A stretch of 64,000 nucleotides of DNA from CBDCGV01 sp965216955 (GCA_965216955.1 CBDCGV010000017.1:271339-335338), one strand, 5' to 3'. Positions 9,398 through 17,829 are shown, numbered from the stretch's first letter. A program made the numbers and translations. Notes: generated by a model from the letters alone, not told the origin.

Positions 9398-10417
9398 TCA
9401 ACTCATAAACCAATGGTAATTTCCTTTTTTATCTAATACATCTGCTATTCCAGTTGAGAATTGAAAAGCATTGACATTTCTGTCAAGGAAGCTATCAATG
9501 TAACTGGATTTCACAGCATCAGTAAATAAGTTGAATAAATTCCATAAGTTGATTGAGCCATCAGGGTTTCTTTTAAAGGATTTGCTTCTGTAATATTCCT
9601 TTGCAACAGTAGAGGTTTGGGTATCTGAGATTAAAAGTGGAGGGATGCTATTTTTCAATTTCTTGGGCAAATGATTATACAATCTTGCCCTGCCTAATAA
9701 AGTAGCAAATTGCCTTTCTGTGAGGTCATAATTTCCTAATTTCTTTAAAGCAGGAATTAACTTGAAAAATGATTGAGATTGAAACAACTCTAAAATGGCT
9801 ATTTGCAATTCCTCAACATTTCTTGCTTTAATTTCTAATTGTGTTCCATCAGTAAATAAGCAAAGATTAGTACATACTTGAACCTTGTAGCCTATTCCAA
9901 TTTTAAACCTTTGAATACTTCCTCCATAGGAATATAGATTGTCATGATTATAGGCTTTTACTCCTGCAACAGTCAATGTCAAATCCTGACCCAATAGATT
10001 CTGCTTAAAATATGGGATTTCAAATACAAAGACTAACCTCTCATTATATATGGTTTTCTCCTGCTCTAATAAATCTTTCACTCTTTTATTCCTTGCTTCA
10101 AATGTTCTGCCTTTAATTGGGTGAGAAACTCTAATGGCTAAATTAGCCAATGGCTTCTTCAAAGTAGATTTAGCTATATCCATAGTAGATTCAATAAACT
10201 CTACTTGACTAATAGCAGGAACATTGTCTTTTACATAAACTGGAATAGTATGCCTATTCTTAATCTCTTGTAAAGTAATTGGATGAGTATTAGCTGCAAT
10301 AAATTTAGAATCTGTTATATTATTTACATTAGGAGAGATGGCAATACTTGAAGTGGATAAAACAAGTGAATTTGACTTTCCATTTAACTGTTCTTTTTTA
10401 ACTGTGTATAGTTCCAT
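9398..10417 (-). CDS. DUF3871 family protein
   Basis: A 339-aa protein that matches what I recall of DUF3871, a Bacteroidota family found on mobile elements. Recognisable pieces are RVSHPIKGR (about 100), the EQEKTIYNERL segment, LTERQFATLLGRARLYNHLP, TVAKEYY, and the C-terminal INLWNLFNLFT and SSYIDSFLDRNVNAF segments. The last two also recall DUF932-type proteins. Biochemical role unknown. The start overlaps the upstream AAA ATPase gene by 20 nt, so the two are co-translated. The pairing suggests a DNA-recombination or replication accessory role for the element. Confidence 0.85.
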   Translation of the reverse strand: MELYTVKKEQLNGKSNSLVLSTSSIAISPNVNNITDSKFIAANTHPITLQEIKNRHTIPVYVKDNVPAISQVEFIESTMDIAKSTLKKPLANLAIRVSHPIKGRTFEARNKRVKDLLEQEKTIYNERLVFVFEIPYFKQNLLGQDLTLTVAGVKAYNHDNLYSYGGSIQRFKIGIGYKVQVCTNLCLFTDGTQLEIKARNVEELQIAILELFQSQSFFKLIPALKKLGNYDLTERQFATLLGRARLYNHLPKKLKNSIPPLLISDTQTSTVAKEYYRSKSFKRNPDGSINLWNLFNLFTDAVKSSYIDSFLDRNVNAFQFSTGIADVLDKKGNYHWFMS

Positions 10418-11255
10418 TTTGTAATACTTTTGATTGATTAATATTTTGATTCATTTGAAGGATTTGTTTCTTTAGAGAAAACTCCTTTTCTAATTGACTA
10501 TACCATTTAGGGTATTTCTTATAAAGAGCTATTAACTCATCCATTGAGTGAATTGACTTAATTTTCTCTTTAACATCTTCTATAGTAACTCCATTGTTGC
10601 ACCATTCTAAGATTTCTTTTCCTGAAGCAGTAGTTATCATAAAATCAGACCTGTCAGTAAAAAGTCCAGTTCTATCCTTAGAAGTTTTAGAATGGTGTTT
10701 GCTGTCAATATCAAAAACTATTGTGAACTCATAATCTAAACCATCTCTTTGTACTGATTTAAGTCCAACTTTTTCAGGAACATATTTTCCATCCTTTTGA
10801 TTGAGTACATAATCCTGCTTGGTCCTAATAGTTGCAATTAAATGAGATTCAGCTTGTAAAATAGCATCAACAAACTTCTTTTGCCTTTTTCCAACTAAAG
10901 CCCAATTAGCAAAACTGTTCCCAGATAATGAAGCATGATATTCTAATAGAAATTCCCAACATTGAGAAATACTATCAATTATGATACATTCAATACCTGA
11001 TTTCACACAAGTTTCAATAGCTTGTATGTATCTTTCAGGTGAATAAGGTGGTTTCATGGATAATACCTGATAACTCCCCAAATGAGCATATAAGTCAGCA
11101 CTCCCATTTTCAGTATCAATGATGGCTATTTTACTCCAGTCATTGATAAGTCCATAGGCTAAGAGTAATGCACTATATGTTTTACCTGAGCCTGAGCAGC
11201 CTTGAATGGCTAACTTGATTTTAGCCTGTTTTCTTTCTGATTGTCTTAATTCCAT
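10398..11255 (-). CDS. RecA-like AAA ATPase of phage/mobile-element type (AAA_24, Sak4-like)
   Basis: About 285 aa when started at MELRQSER (11255). A longer in-frame version from 11351 adds 32 unusual residues that run through a terminator hairpin, so I prefer the internal start. Walker A is GCSGSGKT (about 19-26), then IIDTENGSADLY, and a hydrophobic IIIDSISQCW strand acting as Walker B. The remaining pattern (KQDYVLNQKDGKYVPEKVGL, RDGLDYEFTIVFD) is that of AAA_24 ATPases, which include Sak4-like single-strand annealing proteins of phages. Likely role: recombination or DNA repair of the mobile element. Its 3' end overlaps the DUF3871 gene. Confidence 0.82.
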   Translation of the reverse strand: MELRQSERKQAKIKLAIQGCSGSGKTYSALLLAYGLINDWSKIAIIDTENGSADLYAHLGSYQVLSMKPPYSPERYIQAIETCVKSGIECIIIDSISQCWEFLLEYHASLSGNSFANWALVGKRQKKFVDAILQAESHLIATIRTKQDYVLNQKDGKYVPEKVGLKSVQRDGLDYEFTIVFDIDSKHHSKTSKDRTGLFTDRSDFMITTASGKEILEWCNNGVTIEDVKEKIKSIHSMDELIALYKKYPKWYSQLEKEFSLKKQILQMNQNINQSKVLQNGTIHS

Positions 11256-11303
11256 AGTGAAATATTTTAAAGTTTGAAATGAATGTTTATTAAGGATAAA
11301 ATG

Positions 11304-11345
11304 AAAAAGGCTATTCCTCATTTCTGGGGAATAGCCTTTTGTTTT
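11304..11345 (-). terminator. Rho-independent terminator after the helicase gene
   Basis: Read on the - strand, a 13-bp stem (AAAAGGCTATTCC paired with its complement) with an 8-nt loop is followed by a T-run. It lies 53 nt after the stop of the 11398-13917 gene and before the AAA ATPase start, so it separates the two transcripts. A second shorter hairpin (9-bp AATCTACCC stem, 11352-11386) lies in the same gap. Confidence 0.75.
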
Positions 11346-11397
11346 GTTCAAAATCTACCCTACTATTATATAAGATGGGGTAGATTCTGCACAAAAT

Positions 11398-13917
11398 CTA
11401 AATTAGAATTGTGTCTTGATATTCAATCCATGCTGCTTCAGGAATAAATAGCAGATTGATGATGTCATTGTGATTGGGAAGTTTATTGAGCTCAACCAAA
11501 ATATTTTGTTGTGAGTTATCTATAGAGTCTTCTGTTTTAACTTTACCTCTTTTTAAACCAAAAAAGAACTTCTTCAATTCTGAATAGATTGTTTTTCTTG
11601 CTTTCTTTTGGAGGTCTAAGTTTGTTTGGAGGGATTCAATATTAATTTTTCCAATTTGCTGCATGAAGCTAACTACATTATTTCCAATTAGCTTATCAAG
11701 AGAATATATTGATTTTATTAGTCTACAAATTTCAGTTAACTTCTCTAAAGACAATAGTGCTGTTTCTGAGAAGAGACTGTCCTTAAGAAAAAACTGTCTC
11801 CCATTTAAATCAACAAATAAGAACCTATCTATAAAGTAATTTTGTAAATCAAAAAAAGCATTATAATTGCTAATTAATTCTTTTTGAAAGTCATCTATAT
11901 TCTCTGGAATATCCTCTCTCTTAGAATGTGATATACAAGAAAGAATGTAGTCTTTCCCTATATCAAAATCAGAAGGCTTATTGAATGGCTGAGCCATATT
12001 AACTGAGCTGTCCTCATTTTTATTCCAAGCTCCATCAGGATACATTAAATTGTAATATTTATCATTGTTCTTCCTTAGTCTTTGAATAAAGGCAATAATT
12101 TGTCTTTCAAAACCAGTATTGGAGTATTCTAATATTTCTTTGCCTTCATAGATTACCTTATTTGTAAAAAGAGAAAATTTAAACTCCTTATAAAATTCTA
12201 AATCTGATTTAATTGCAATTGGATAGTTAATGCCAGAAAACTGCTCATAGTAAAATTGGTCTAACTTCTGTTGAACTTTTCCCTTGTTAAAAAAGATTGG
12301 TTCTCCATCATATATTGATTTTAGTTGACAATTCAGGAATTGGTTATTAAAAGAAGCCCAAACCATATAAGCAGAAACATCACCACCAAAAATTGCATAT
12401 TGCATTAATACCTTCCCACCATCTTTTAGTATATAGGATTTTTTGTGAGGAAAACTAAGAGGAGGTCTGCTAATTGACCTGCTTTGGTTAGGATATCTTT
12501 TTGATAGATTAATCTGACCTGTCTCTGAATGAGATTTTATTTTATCATAAAAGTCTGATATTATCTGTTCTTGGTCTCTAAAACTATGATAATTAGTCTT
12601 GTCTTCAATTTTATTTAACCTATAAATATCTTTAAGACTTGGATAGTACCCTTCTACATTTGGATTAGGTTTTATAATAGATTTTGGAGAAGGCAGTACA
12701 ACAAATATTGATGCTTTTTTTCTTGGTCTTGCTAAAGCTTGTATGATAGAATTAATGCCATCTGAATAAATACCAAACTTCTTAGTGAATCCTTGATAGG
12801 CTTTAAAAGATGGCATAATTAAGAAATAGGAACTGTTCTCTACTTCAATACTAACTCCTGTTTTAAAGTTTGTTCCCACATTGCAAGTTGATGGTAACAA
12901 ACAATATGGATTAGAAGTGTCACCAGTACATAAGTTTATTTTATTAAATTTCTCATCAAGTATTTCTCTTATCTTACTTTTGGGATTTTTATCATCTCCT
13001 ACTATTTCTTCAGCTAATTTTTTTGAGTATGATAATATGTCAATTTTTCTACCTTTATCAGCTTCCTGTTTTATTAGCTGTGATATTTGTAAGTCATTTG
13101 CTCCATATTCATATCTATTAACAAAACATAGATGTAAATCACTTTGTTTCTCTTCAATTCTTTCTCTCTTGCATTCAATTAGTTTCAAGTTATCATTGGT
13201 AAGTTCTGCCAAATATTCAATTACAACCTTTGAAGCTTCATTAAATGTTGCACTCAAGGCAAATATCTTATGAATTGCCTTTTCCCAATTCCATAGGTTT
13301 AATATAAACCTCTCTTTAAAGCTTGAGATACTATCGTGAATTTCATCAAGAAAAAGGACTGCCTTTTTCCCTAAGTTAGTGCAATGACTAATGAGGAACT
13401 TGATATAAATTCTTTTATGATAACTTTGTTGTAAAGCTAAATCTCCAAAATTCCCTATTAAACTCTGAATTGTTATTATGTGAATAGGCTTATGAATTAC
13501 TCTGTAAGTCATTACAGGTTTTTCTTTATTATCAAAATCTCTATAATCAAAAATAGAGCTCTCATCTACCCCTGAGCCAATTAGTTTTTCTTTGTATTGT
13601 TCAATCAAACTTTTATAAGGGGCAGTTATAACAATGGTATACTTATGTTTGTCATCACTATCTTTTTCTTTAAGAAGTTTAAGAATTAGTTGAATAGTGG
13701 CATAAGATTTTCCTTGCCCAACTCCTGCATTTACAACCACAGTGTTATTGAGTTCTAAATCAATTTCATCTATCAATTGCTCTGATATATACCCTTCTTT
13801 TGTAGGTTCTATTTTAATTTTCCTGTTTTCATAAACATTATATTCTGTAAAGTCTTCAGGATTTATCTCTTTGAACTCTATTGGATTGTCTATTGGAGCT
13901 ACTTCAATCTTTTTCAT
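11398..13917 (-). CDS. SF2-like DEAD/DEAH-type helicase of the mobile element
   Basis: An 839-aa ATPase with Walker A NAGVGQGKS (about 66-74), TAPYKSLIEQ motif Ia, Walker B LDEIHDS (a DEIH box), LSATFNEAS motif III and QALARPRKKASIF motif VI. These identify a superfamily 2-like helicase. The C-terminal 400 residues match nothing I know. Genes of this sort sit in phages and integrative elements, where they may act in replication initiation or origin unwinding. That role is inference from the neighbours (integrase, RecA-like ATPase). Starts at ATG with its own terminator downstream. The only CG dinucleotide of the element lies inside it (13335). Confidence 0.8.
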   Translation of the reverse strand: MKKIEVAPIDNPIEFKEINPEDFTEYNVYENRKIKIEPTKEGYISEQLIDEIDLELNNTVVVNAGVGQGKSYATIQLILKLLKEKDSDDKHKYTIVITAPYKSLIEQYKEKLIGSGVDESSIFDYRDFDNKEKPVMTYRVIHKPIHIITIQSLIGNFGDLALQQSYHKRIYIKFLISHCTNLGKKAVLFLDEIHDSISSFKERFILNLWNWEKAIHKIFALSATFNEASKVVIEYLAELTNDNLKLIECKRERIEEKQSDLHLCFVNRYEYGANDLQISQLIKQEADKGRKIDILSYSKKLAEEIVGDDKNPKSKIREILDEKFNKINLCTGDTSNPYCLLPSTCNVGTNFKTGVSIEVENSSYFLIMPSFKAYQGFTKKFGIYSDGINSIIQALARPRKKASIFVVLPSPKSIIKPNPNVEGYYPSLKDIYRLNKIEDKTNYHSFRDQEQIISDFYDKIKSHSETGQINLSKRYPNQSRSISRPPLSFPHKKSYILKDGGKVLMQYAIFGGDVSAYMVWASFNNQFLNCQLKSIYDGEPIFFNKGKVQQKLDQFYYEQFSGINYPIAIKSDLEFYKEFKFSLFTNKVIYEGKEILEYSNTGFERQIIAFIQRLRKNNDKYYNLMYPDGAWNKNEDSSVNMAQPFNKPSDFDIGKDYILSCISHSKREDIPENIDDFQKELISNYNAFFDLQNYFIDRFLFVDLNGRQFFLKDSLFSETALLSLEKLTEICRLIKSIYSLDKLIGNNVVSFMQQIGKINIESLQTNLDLQKKARKTIYSELKKFFFGLKRGKVKTEDSIDNSQQNILVELNKLPNHNDIINLLFIPEAAWIEYQDTILI

Positions 13918-13949
13918 ATTTGCTAAAAATAAAGGAAGTCAATAAAAAA

Positions 13950-15173
13950 TCAACTTCCTTTCTCTAACTTTTCTTTCAAAGATTTCATTTGCTCACTAAT
14001 CTTCTTTTGAACTACCTTGCCATAATGCTTTTGAGTAGTAGCAATTTTAGTGTGACCTAAAAGTTCACTTACTACTTCTATTGGTATATCATTAAATAGT
14101 AGAACAGTAGATGCAAATGTCTTTCTTGCTGTATGGTGAGTTAATCTCTTATCTATGCCAACAATGTCTGCTATCTCTTTTAGATAAGAGTTGAACTTCT
14201 GATTACTATATTTAGGTAGGAGATGTTCTTCTACTTCATACTTCATTAATATCTCAATAGCTTTAGGTAACAGAGGTACTTGAAACATTTTTTTAGTTTT
14301 CTTCCTATACATTTTTATCCAAAGTTCACCATCAAAACCAGTAATGATATGTTCTTTCAGCAAAGAGGACATTTCCTGATAGGGTAAGCCTGTGTAGCAA
14401 CAAAAGATAAAGCAATCTCTTACTTTATTTAATCTTGGTTGACTAAATTGATGTACCTCCACTTTTGCTAATTCTTCAGCAGTTAGGAAAACTACATTTA
14501 TTTGAACAGCTTTAGGTTTGTGTAACAGGAAAGGGTCTTGTAAAATATATCCTTCTGCTATAGCTAACTTGATAATCTTTCTTAATCTTTGAATGGCTTT
14601 ATTGACAGTAATTTGCTTCTGACCTTTTACTGTTTTTAGGTAATACTCAAAATGGTGGAGGAAATTCAGTTTTAAGTCTTTCAATAGAATATCAGATTTA
14701 CCATATTTCTTCTTGATAAATGCCTTGACATCACTTTTGATATATTCAAACTTCTTCCAAGTTCCTTTGGTGTAGTCTATCCCTATTAGGGATTTCATTT
14801 TCTGATTATGAGATTTAAAAACCTCAAGCAATGACTTGTTTTCTGTAGGAGATATTCCTCTATATTCTGAATAAATATCACCAATTGTAAACTCATTCTT
14901 TTGAACCTTTACTTTCAAGTAAGCTTCTTTTAACTCATGCCTAATTATTTCTAATTCCTTATTGAATTGGTCATTATTGGTGTGCAGCTGCCTTTTGTTA
15001 TCCCAGTCATCTAATTTTAAAAACAACCCTGTGCTGAATGGATGTCTCTTTTTATTGTAGGTCAGTCTACATAGGAGAGGTGATAATCCTTTCTGATTTA
15101 TCCTATCTCCCCTAATTATAAATCTGATATTTAGTTTAGATTTCATAGCCAAGATTTTGTGATTTCTTGGCAT
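13950..15173 (-). CDS. Tyrosine recombinase (integrase) of the element
   Basis: A 407-aa site-specific recombinase. N-terminal arm-binding segment (IRGDRINQKGLSPL, STGLFLKLDDWD), SAM-like core-binding domain (about 110-200), and a catalytic domain with HHTARKTFAS (the H-x-x-R box) and LLGHTKIATTQKHYGKV containing the second His and the nucleophile Tyr. The usual first Arg after TGL is Pro here (YTGLPYQE); many Bacteroidota integrases also lack Arg at this place. Start at 15173 or at internal ATG 15146 (MKSKLNIRF). It lies beside tRNA-Asn, the probable attachment site. Confidence 0.93.
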   Translation of the reverse strand: MPRNHKILAMKSKLNIRFIIRGDRINQKGLSPLLCRLTYNKKRHPFSTGLFLKLDDWDNKRQLHTNNDQFNKELEIIRHELKEAYLKVKVQKNEFTIGDIYSEYRGISPTENKSLLEVFKSHNQKMKSLIGIDYTKGTWKKFEYIKSDVKAFIKKKYGKSDILLKDLKLNFLHHFEYYLKTVKGQKQITVNKAIQRLRKIIKLAIAEGYILQDPFLLHKPKAVQINVVFLTAEELAKVEVHQFSQPRLNKVRDCFIFCCYTGLPYQEMSSLLKEHIITGFDGELWIKMYRKKTKKMFQVPLLPKAIEILMKYEVEEHLLPKYSNQKFNSYLKEIADIVGIDKRLTHHTARKTFASTVLLFNDIPIEVVSELLGHTKIATTQKHYGKVVQKKISEQMKSLKEKLEKGS

Positions 15174-15179
15174 ACAAAT

Positions 15180-15275
15180 AGGTATGGTAGTCTTTTTTTT
15201 GAGGTGATTTTAGCTTATGGTAGCCTTTTTTGAAAGTATGGTATCCTAAATGGATGCCTTTTTTCTTCCAAACCT
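15180..15275. repeat. Direct repeats between integrase and tRNA, possible arm-type sites
   Basis: Three to four imperfect direct copies of TATGGTAGYCTTTTTT-like sequence: near 15182, 15216 and 15238, with a GGATGCCTTTTTT variant near 15253. Spacing is 15 to 35 nt. Tandem sites beside an integrase gene and an att site are typical of integrase arm-binding or excisionase sites. Function is inferred from position only. Confidence 0.5.
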
Positions 15276-15283
15276 TACTCCCC

Positions 15284-15323
15284 AAAAAACAAAACCCTTG
15301 CTATTATTGAGTAATAACAAGGG
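15284..15323 (-). terminator. Terminator after tRNA-Asn
   Basis: On the - strand, 16 nt after the tRNA, a CCCTTG...CAAGGG stem of about 13 bp with one mismatch is followed by TTTTGTTTTTT. It ends tRNA-Asn transcription. If the att crossover is in the tRNA 3' end, this terminator is supplied by the element. Confidence 0.75.
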
Positions 15324-15338
15324 CTGCTGTCTGTTTTG

Positions 15339-15412
15339 CTCCCCCTCCTGGACTCGAACCAGGGACCTATTGATTAACAGTCAACCGCTCTAACCAGCTG
15401 AGCTAAGGAGGA
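15339..15412 (-). tRNA. tRNA-Asn (GTT)
   Basis: Cloverleaf read on the - strand. Acceptor stem TCCTCCT/AGGGGGA, D-arm with AGCTC...GAGC, anticodon loop CTGTTAA with anticodon GTT, T-arm CCTGG TTCGAGT CCAGG, discriminator G; 74 nt without encoded CCA. Its 3' end faces the integrase, as expected for a tRNA used as an integration site. Confidence 0.97.
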
Positions 15413-15488
15413 ATATTTCCGCCTAATCTCCCGAAGTTTCGGGATGAGCTAAGTAGTAATAAACTATCCTTTATTTAAAAAGGAAGTG

Positions 15489-15519
15489 CAAATTTATGCC
15501 ATTATAAATAAATATCCAA
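15489..15519 (-). promoter_or_regulatory. Promoter of tRNA-Asn
   Basis: On the - strand, TTG, 20 nt, then TAAATTTG match the Bacteroidota -33/-7 consensus (TTG, TAnnTTTG). The leader between it and the tRNA contains a 7-bp TCCCGAA/TTCGGGA hairpin (15429-15444). Confidence 0.7.
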
Positions 15520-15543
15520 TATTTGCGACACAAAATTAACGTT

Positions 15544-16467
15544 ATGAGTTTATTAGTAGTAGGAACAGTGGCCTACGATGCCATTGAAACCCCATTTGGA
15601 AAAACCGATAAGATTACCGGTGGTTCAGCCAATTACATCTGCCAATCAGCGGCTCATTTCGTTGATAAGCAACAGATTGTTTCCGTAATAGGTGATGATT
15701 TTTCTAAAGAAGAGTTGAATTATTTGGTATCTAAAGGTGTCGATATTGAAGGTATAGAGGTAAAAAAAGGTGAAAAATCTTTTTTCTGGGCCGGCAAATA
15801 TCATATGGATATGAACTCTAGAGATACACTTGTTACGGATTTAAACGTTTTGGCTGATTTTAACCCCGTATTGCCTGAAAGCTATAAAAATACCGATTAT
15901 CTTATTCTAGGAAACATCGATCCGACACTTCAAAAAAGAGTGATTGAGCAAATGGATACGCGCCCTAAGCTAATAGCTATGGATACAATGAACTTTTGGA
16001 TGGATACCACTCCTACTCAATTGGATGAAACTTTGTCTATGGTAGATTTATTAACCATCAATGACGAAGAAGCTCGCCAATTATCTGGAGAGCACTCCCT
16101 TGTAAAAGCTGCAGCAAAGATAAGAGCTATGGGACCAAAGTACCTTATCATTAAAAAAGGAGAAAATGGTGCTTTACTATTTCATGGAAATAGAGTTTTC
16201 TTTGCACCAGCATTACCGCTAGAAGATGTTTTTGACCCAACAGGTGCTGGAGACACTTTTGCTGGTGGGTTTATGGGTATGCTTGCAGCAACGAATGATT
16301 TATCTTTCGAAAGTATGAAAAGAGCCGTTATATATGGCTCTGCGATGGCTTCTTTTTGTGTAGAAAAATTCGGCCCTCAACGTTTAAAAGAAATTACTAA
16401 AGAAGAAATTGAAAACCGTGTACAAGTATTTGTCGAATTGGTCGATTTTGATATTATATTAAAGTAG
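15544..16467 (+). CDS. PfkB-family sugar/nucleoside kinase
   Basis: A 307-aa ribokinase-fold kinase. The N-terminus has SLLVVGTVAYDAIETPFG and a GGSANYI motif (PfkB signature 1). The C-terminal DPTGAGDTFAGGFMG is the anion-hole signature 2 with the catalytic Asp. It phosphorylates a sugar or adenosine-like substrate; the exact one cannot be told. I use ATG 15544 because the possible TTG start at 15523 adds a tail not found in the family. Single gene, first clearly chromosomal gene to the right of the element, with normal CG content. Confidence 0.9.
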   Translation: MSLLVVGTVAYDAIETPFGKTDKITGGSANYICQSAAHFVDKQQIVSVIGDDFSKEELNYLVSKGVDIEGIEVKKGEKSFFWAGKYHMDMNSRDTLVTDLNVLADFNPVLPESYKNTDYLILGNIDPTLQKRVIEQMDTRPKLIAMDTMNFWMDTTPTQLDETLSMVDLLTINDEEARQLSGEHSLVKAAAKIRAMGPKYLIIKKGENGALLFHGNRVFFAPALPLEDVFDPTGAGDTFAGGFMGMLAATNDLSFESMKRAVIYGSAMASFCVEKFGPQRLKEITKEEIENRVQVFVELVDFDIILK

Positions 16468-16634
16468 ACTCAGAAGTCAATATTTTTAATTTCAAACAAA
16501 CAATGTTGCCTAAACAAATATTTTTACGACAAATACTTTGAAAAACAATTCAAAGCATTATCTTCGTGCTTGATTTTGGAAAAACTATATATACATATCA
16601 AATAAGTTAGCGTTGTTAATCCGTAAGCTTTATT

Positions 16635-16664
16635 AAGCCCGAGCAGCAATGCTTGGGCTTTTTT
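16635..16664 (+). terminator. Rho-independent terminator
   Basis: Stem AAGCCCGAGC/GCTTGGGCTT (10 bp, one G-T pair), 6-nt... loop, then TTTTTTG. It is 168 nt beyond the kinase stop, leaving a 167-nt stretch (16468-16634) without an open frame. It may therefore close a small RNA or act as an attenuator of the next gene. Confidence 0.8.
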
Positions 16665-16681
16665 GTTTAAAGATTAACAAA

Positions 16682-17182
16682 ATGAAAACTTTAAGAACAT
16701 TATTCGTTTTTGAAGCATTGACTTTGTCTTTGCTTTTAATAGCAAAAGTATTTGCCTTAAGATATTTAATGATCTTGGGTATTACATTTGATATTTTTGA
16801 AGGTTTAGTAAGCGGTTTTTCTTTAAAAATAATATGCGCTTTTGTCTTCTCTAAGGAAACTTTGGAGTCATTCATGTCTCACTCTTTAGAGATTACAATA
16901 AACATCGCTTTAGCATTGATAAAGTTGTTTTACTTAGCTTTAAACAGTTTAACAGCCTTAACGTCTAAAGGATGCCTATATGCTTTAAATGCAACATTGG
17001 GAATTGTGACTTTTTTATTCACCGTTTTACCTAATGAAATTGTATGTTTTAACACGAATGAAAAACGGCAATCAAGATATAGATTGGATAAAATATTTCT
17101 GAGTTGTATTACAATTATCGAGGAGAGATGGTTTCATCATTCGGAATCATCTCCCTTTCTTTTTGAAAGCGACCGCCGATAA
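16682..17182 (+). CDS. Possible small hydrophobic membrane protein
   Basis: About 166 aa from ATG 16682, 18 nt after a terminator. The first 140 residues hold three to four hydrophobic segments (LTLSLLLIAKVF, YLMILGITF, INIALALIKLFYLAL, LGIVTFLFTVL) and use codons like the neighbours. The last 25 residues run antisense into the 17115-17744 gene and look non-coding, so the natural end may differ or the gene may be decaying. No family recognised. The antisense frame in the same place is less convincing. Confidence 0.45.
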   Translation: MKTLRTLFVFEALTLSLLLIAKVFALRYLMILGITFDIFEGLVSGFSLKIICAFVFSKETLESFMSHSLEITINIALALIKLFYLALNSLTALTSKGCLYALNATLGIVTFLFTVLPNEIVCFNTNEKRQSRYRLDKIFLSCITIIEERWFHHSESSPFLFESDRR

Positions 17183-17744
17183 CAATCCCCGTCATAAAAT
17201 TGCCATAAGTGCCCTTGCCAAAAACAACCTCCCAAATATTAAACACGCCAATTGCAATCTTTCTTTTGGTAAAAAAACTATAGTTGATTGTTCCCTGAAT
17301 GCCCGCATCGATATCTTTATCTAACCTTTCTCGAACAATTACTTCTTCAAGGATATTTTCAGTATCTGTAATTTTTGTATTATATCCATAATATATGGCC
17401 GGCCCCATCCCCACTTTTAAATGGTGCTTGTTATTTTCGCTTTTCAATGACCCGAAAACAAATAGTCCAGTTTTGTAGTAATTAGTTCCAACCTGAAAAT
17501 CTGTGGTATCCGTCACTGGAATATCCTCCCAAGTATTGTAGGCTCCCTGTACGACACCTACTCCTATATAGGGTATAATTTCTCGCTCATAGAACCCTTG
17601 AAAAGAGAGTCCAAAGGATTTGTTTATTCCCGAATAACCCATAAAAAGCCCTCCATGAATTTCATTTTGAGCGGTATCGTTTTGAGCATGGAGTGAAATG
17701 CTCAATAAAAGAAAAACTACAGAAAATAAACTTGTCCGTTTCAC
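17115..17744 (-). CDS. Outer-membrane beta-barrel-like protein
   Basis: A 209-aa secreted protein with signal peptide MKRTSLFSVVFLLLSISLHAQ. After it come alternating short strands rich in Gly and aromatic residues (GGLFMGYSGI, HHLKVGMGPAIYYGY, INYSFFTKRKIAIGV, TGIVIGGRF). This is typical of small Bacteroidota outer-membrane barrels. No enzyme motif. Its 3' end overlaps the convergent ORF by about 65 nt. Function unknown. Confidence 0.75.
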   Translation of the reverse strand: MKRTSLFSVVFLLLSISLHAQNDTAQNEIHGGLFMGYSGINKSFGLSFQGFYEREIIPYIGVGVVQGAYNTWEDIPVTDTTDFQVGTNYYKTGLFVFGSLKSENNKHHLKVGMGPAIYYGYNTKITDTENILEEVIVRERLDKDIDAGIQGTINYSFFTKRKIAIGVFNIWEVVFGKGTYGNFMTGIVIGGRFQKEREMIPNDETISPR

Positions 17745-17794
17745 AATAGCTAAGCTATTAAAATTATATTAAAAGAGCCTCGTCTTGGATTAAA

Positions 17795-17829
17795 ACAAAA
17801 AAGGTTGCTAATATGATATTAGCAACCTT
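17795..17829 (-). terminator. Terminator after the 17850-18422 gene
   Basis: Perfect 12-bp stem AAGGTTGCTAAT/ATTAGCAACCTT with a 5-nt loop, followed on the - strand by TTTTTTG, 21 nt after the stop. Confidence 0.88.

Noticed and set aside
12881..13273. 130-aa frame antisense to the element helicase
   Set aside because: Lies within the Walker B to motif VI part of the real gene; Ser/Leu-rich shadow with no start signal.
1..15338. Complete prophage
   Set aside because: Integrase, RecA-like ATPase and helicase are phage-like, but no capsid, tail, terminase or lysis gene is present in this part.
16633..16875. 80-aa frame on the - strand opposite the small membrane ORF
   Set aside because: Lys-rich shadow product reading into the terminator hairpin; the + strand frame has better start and hydrophobic pattern.
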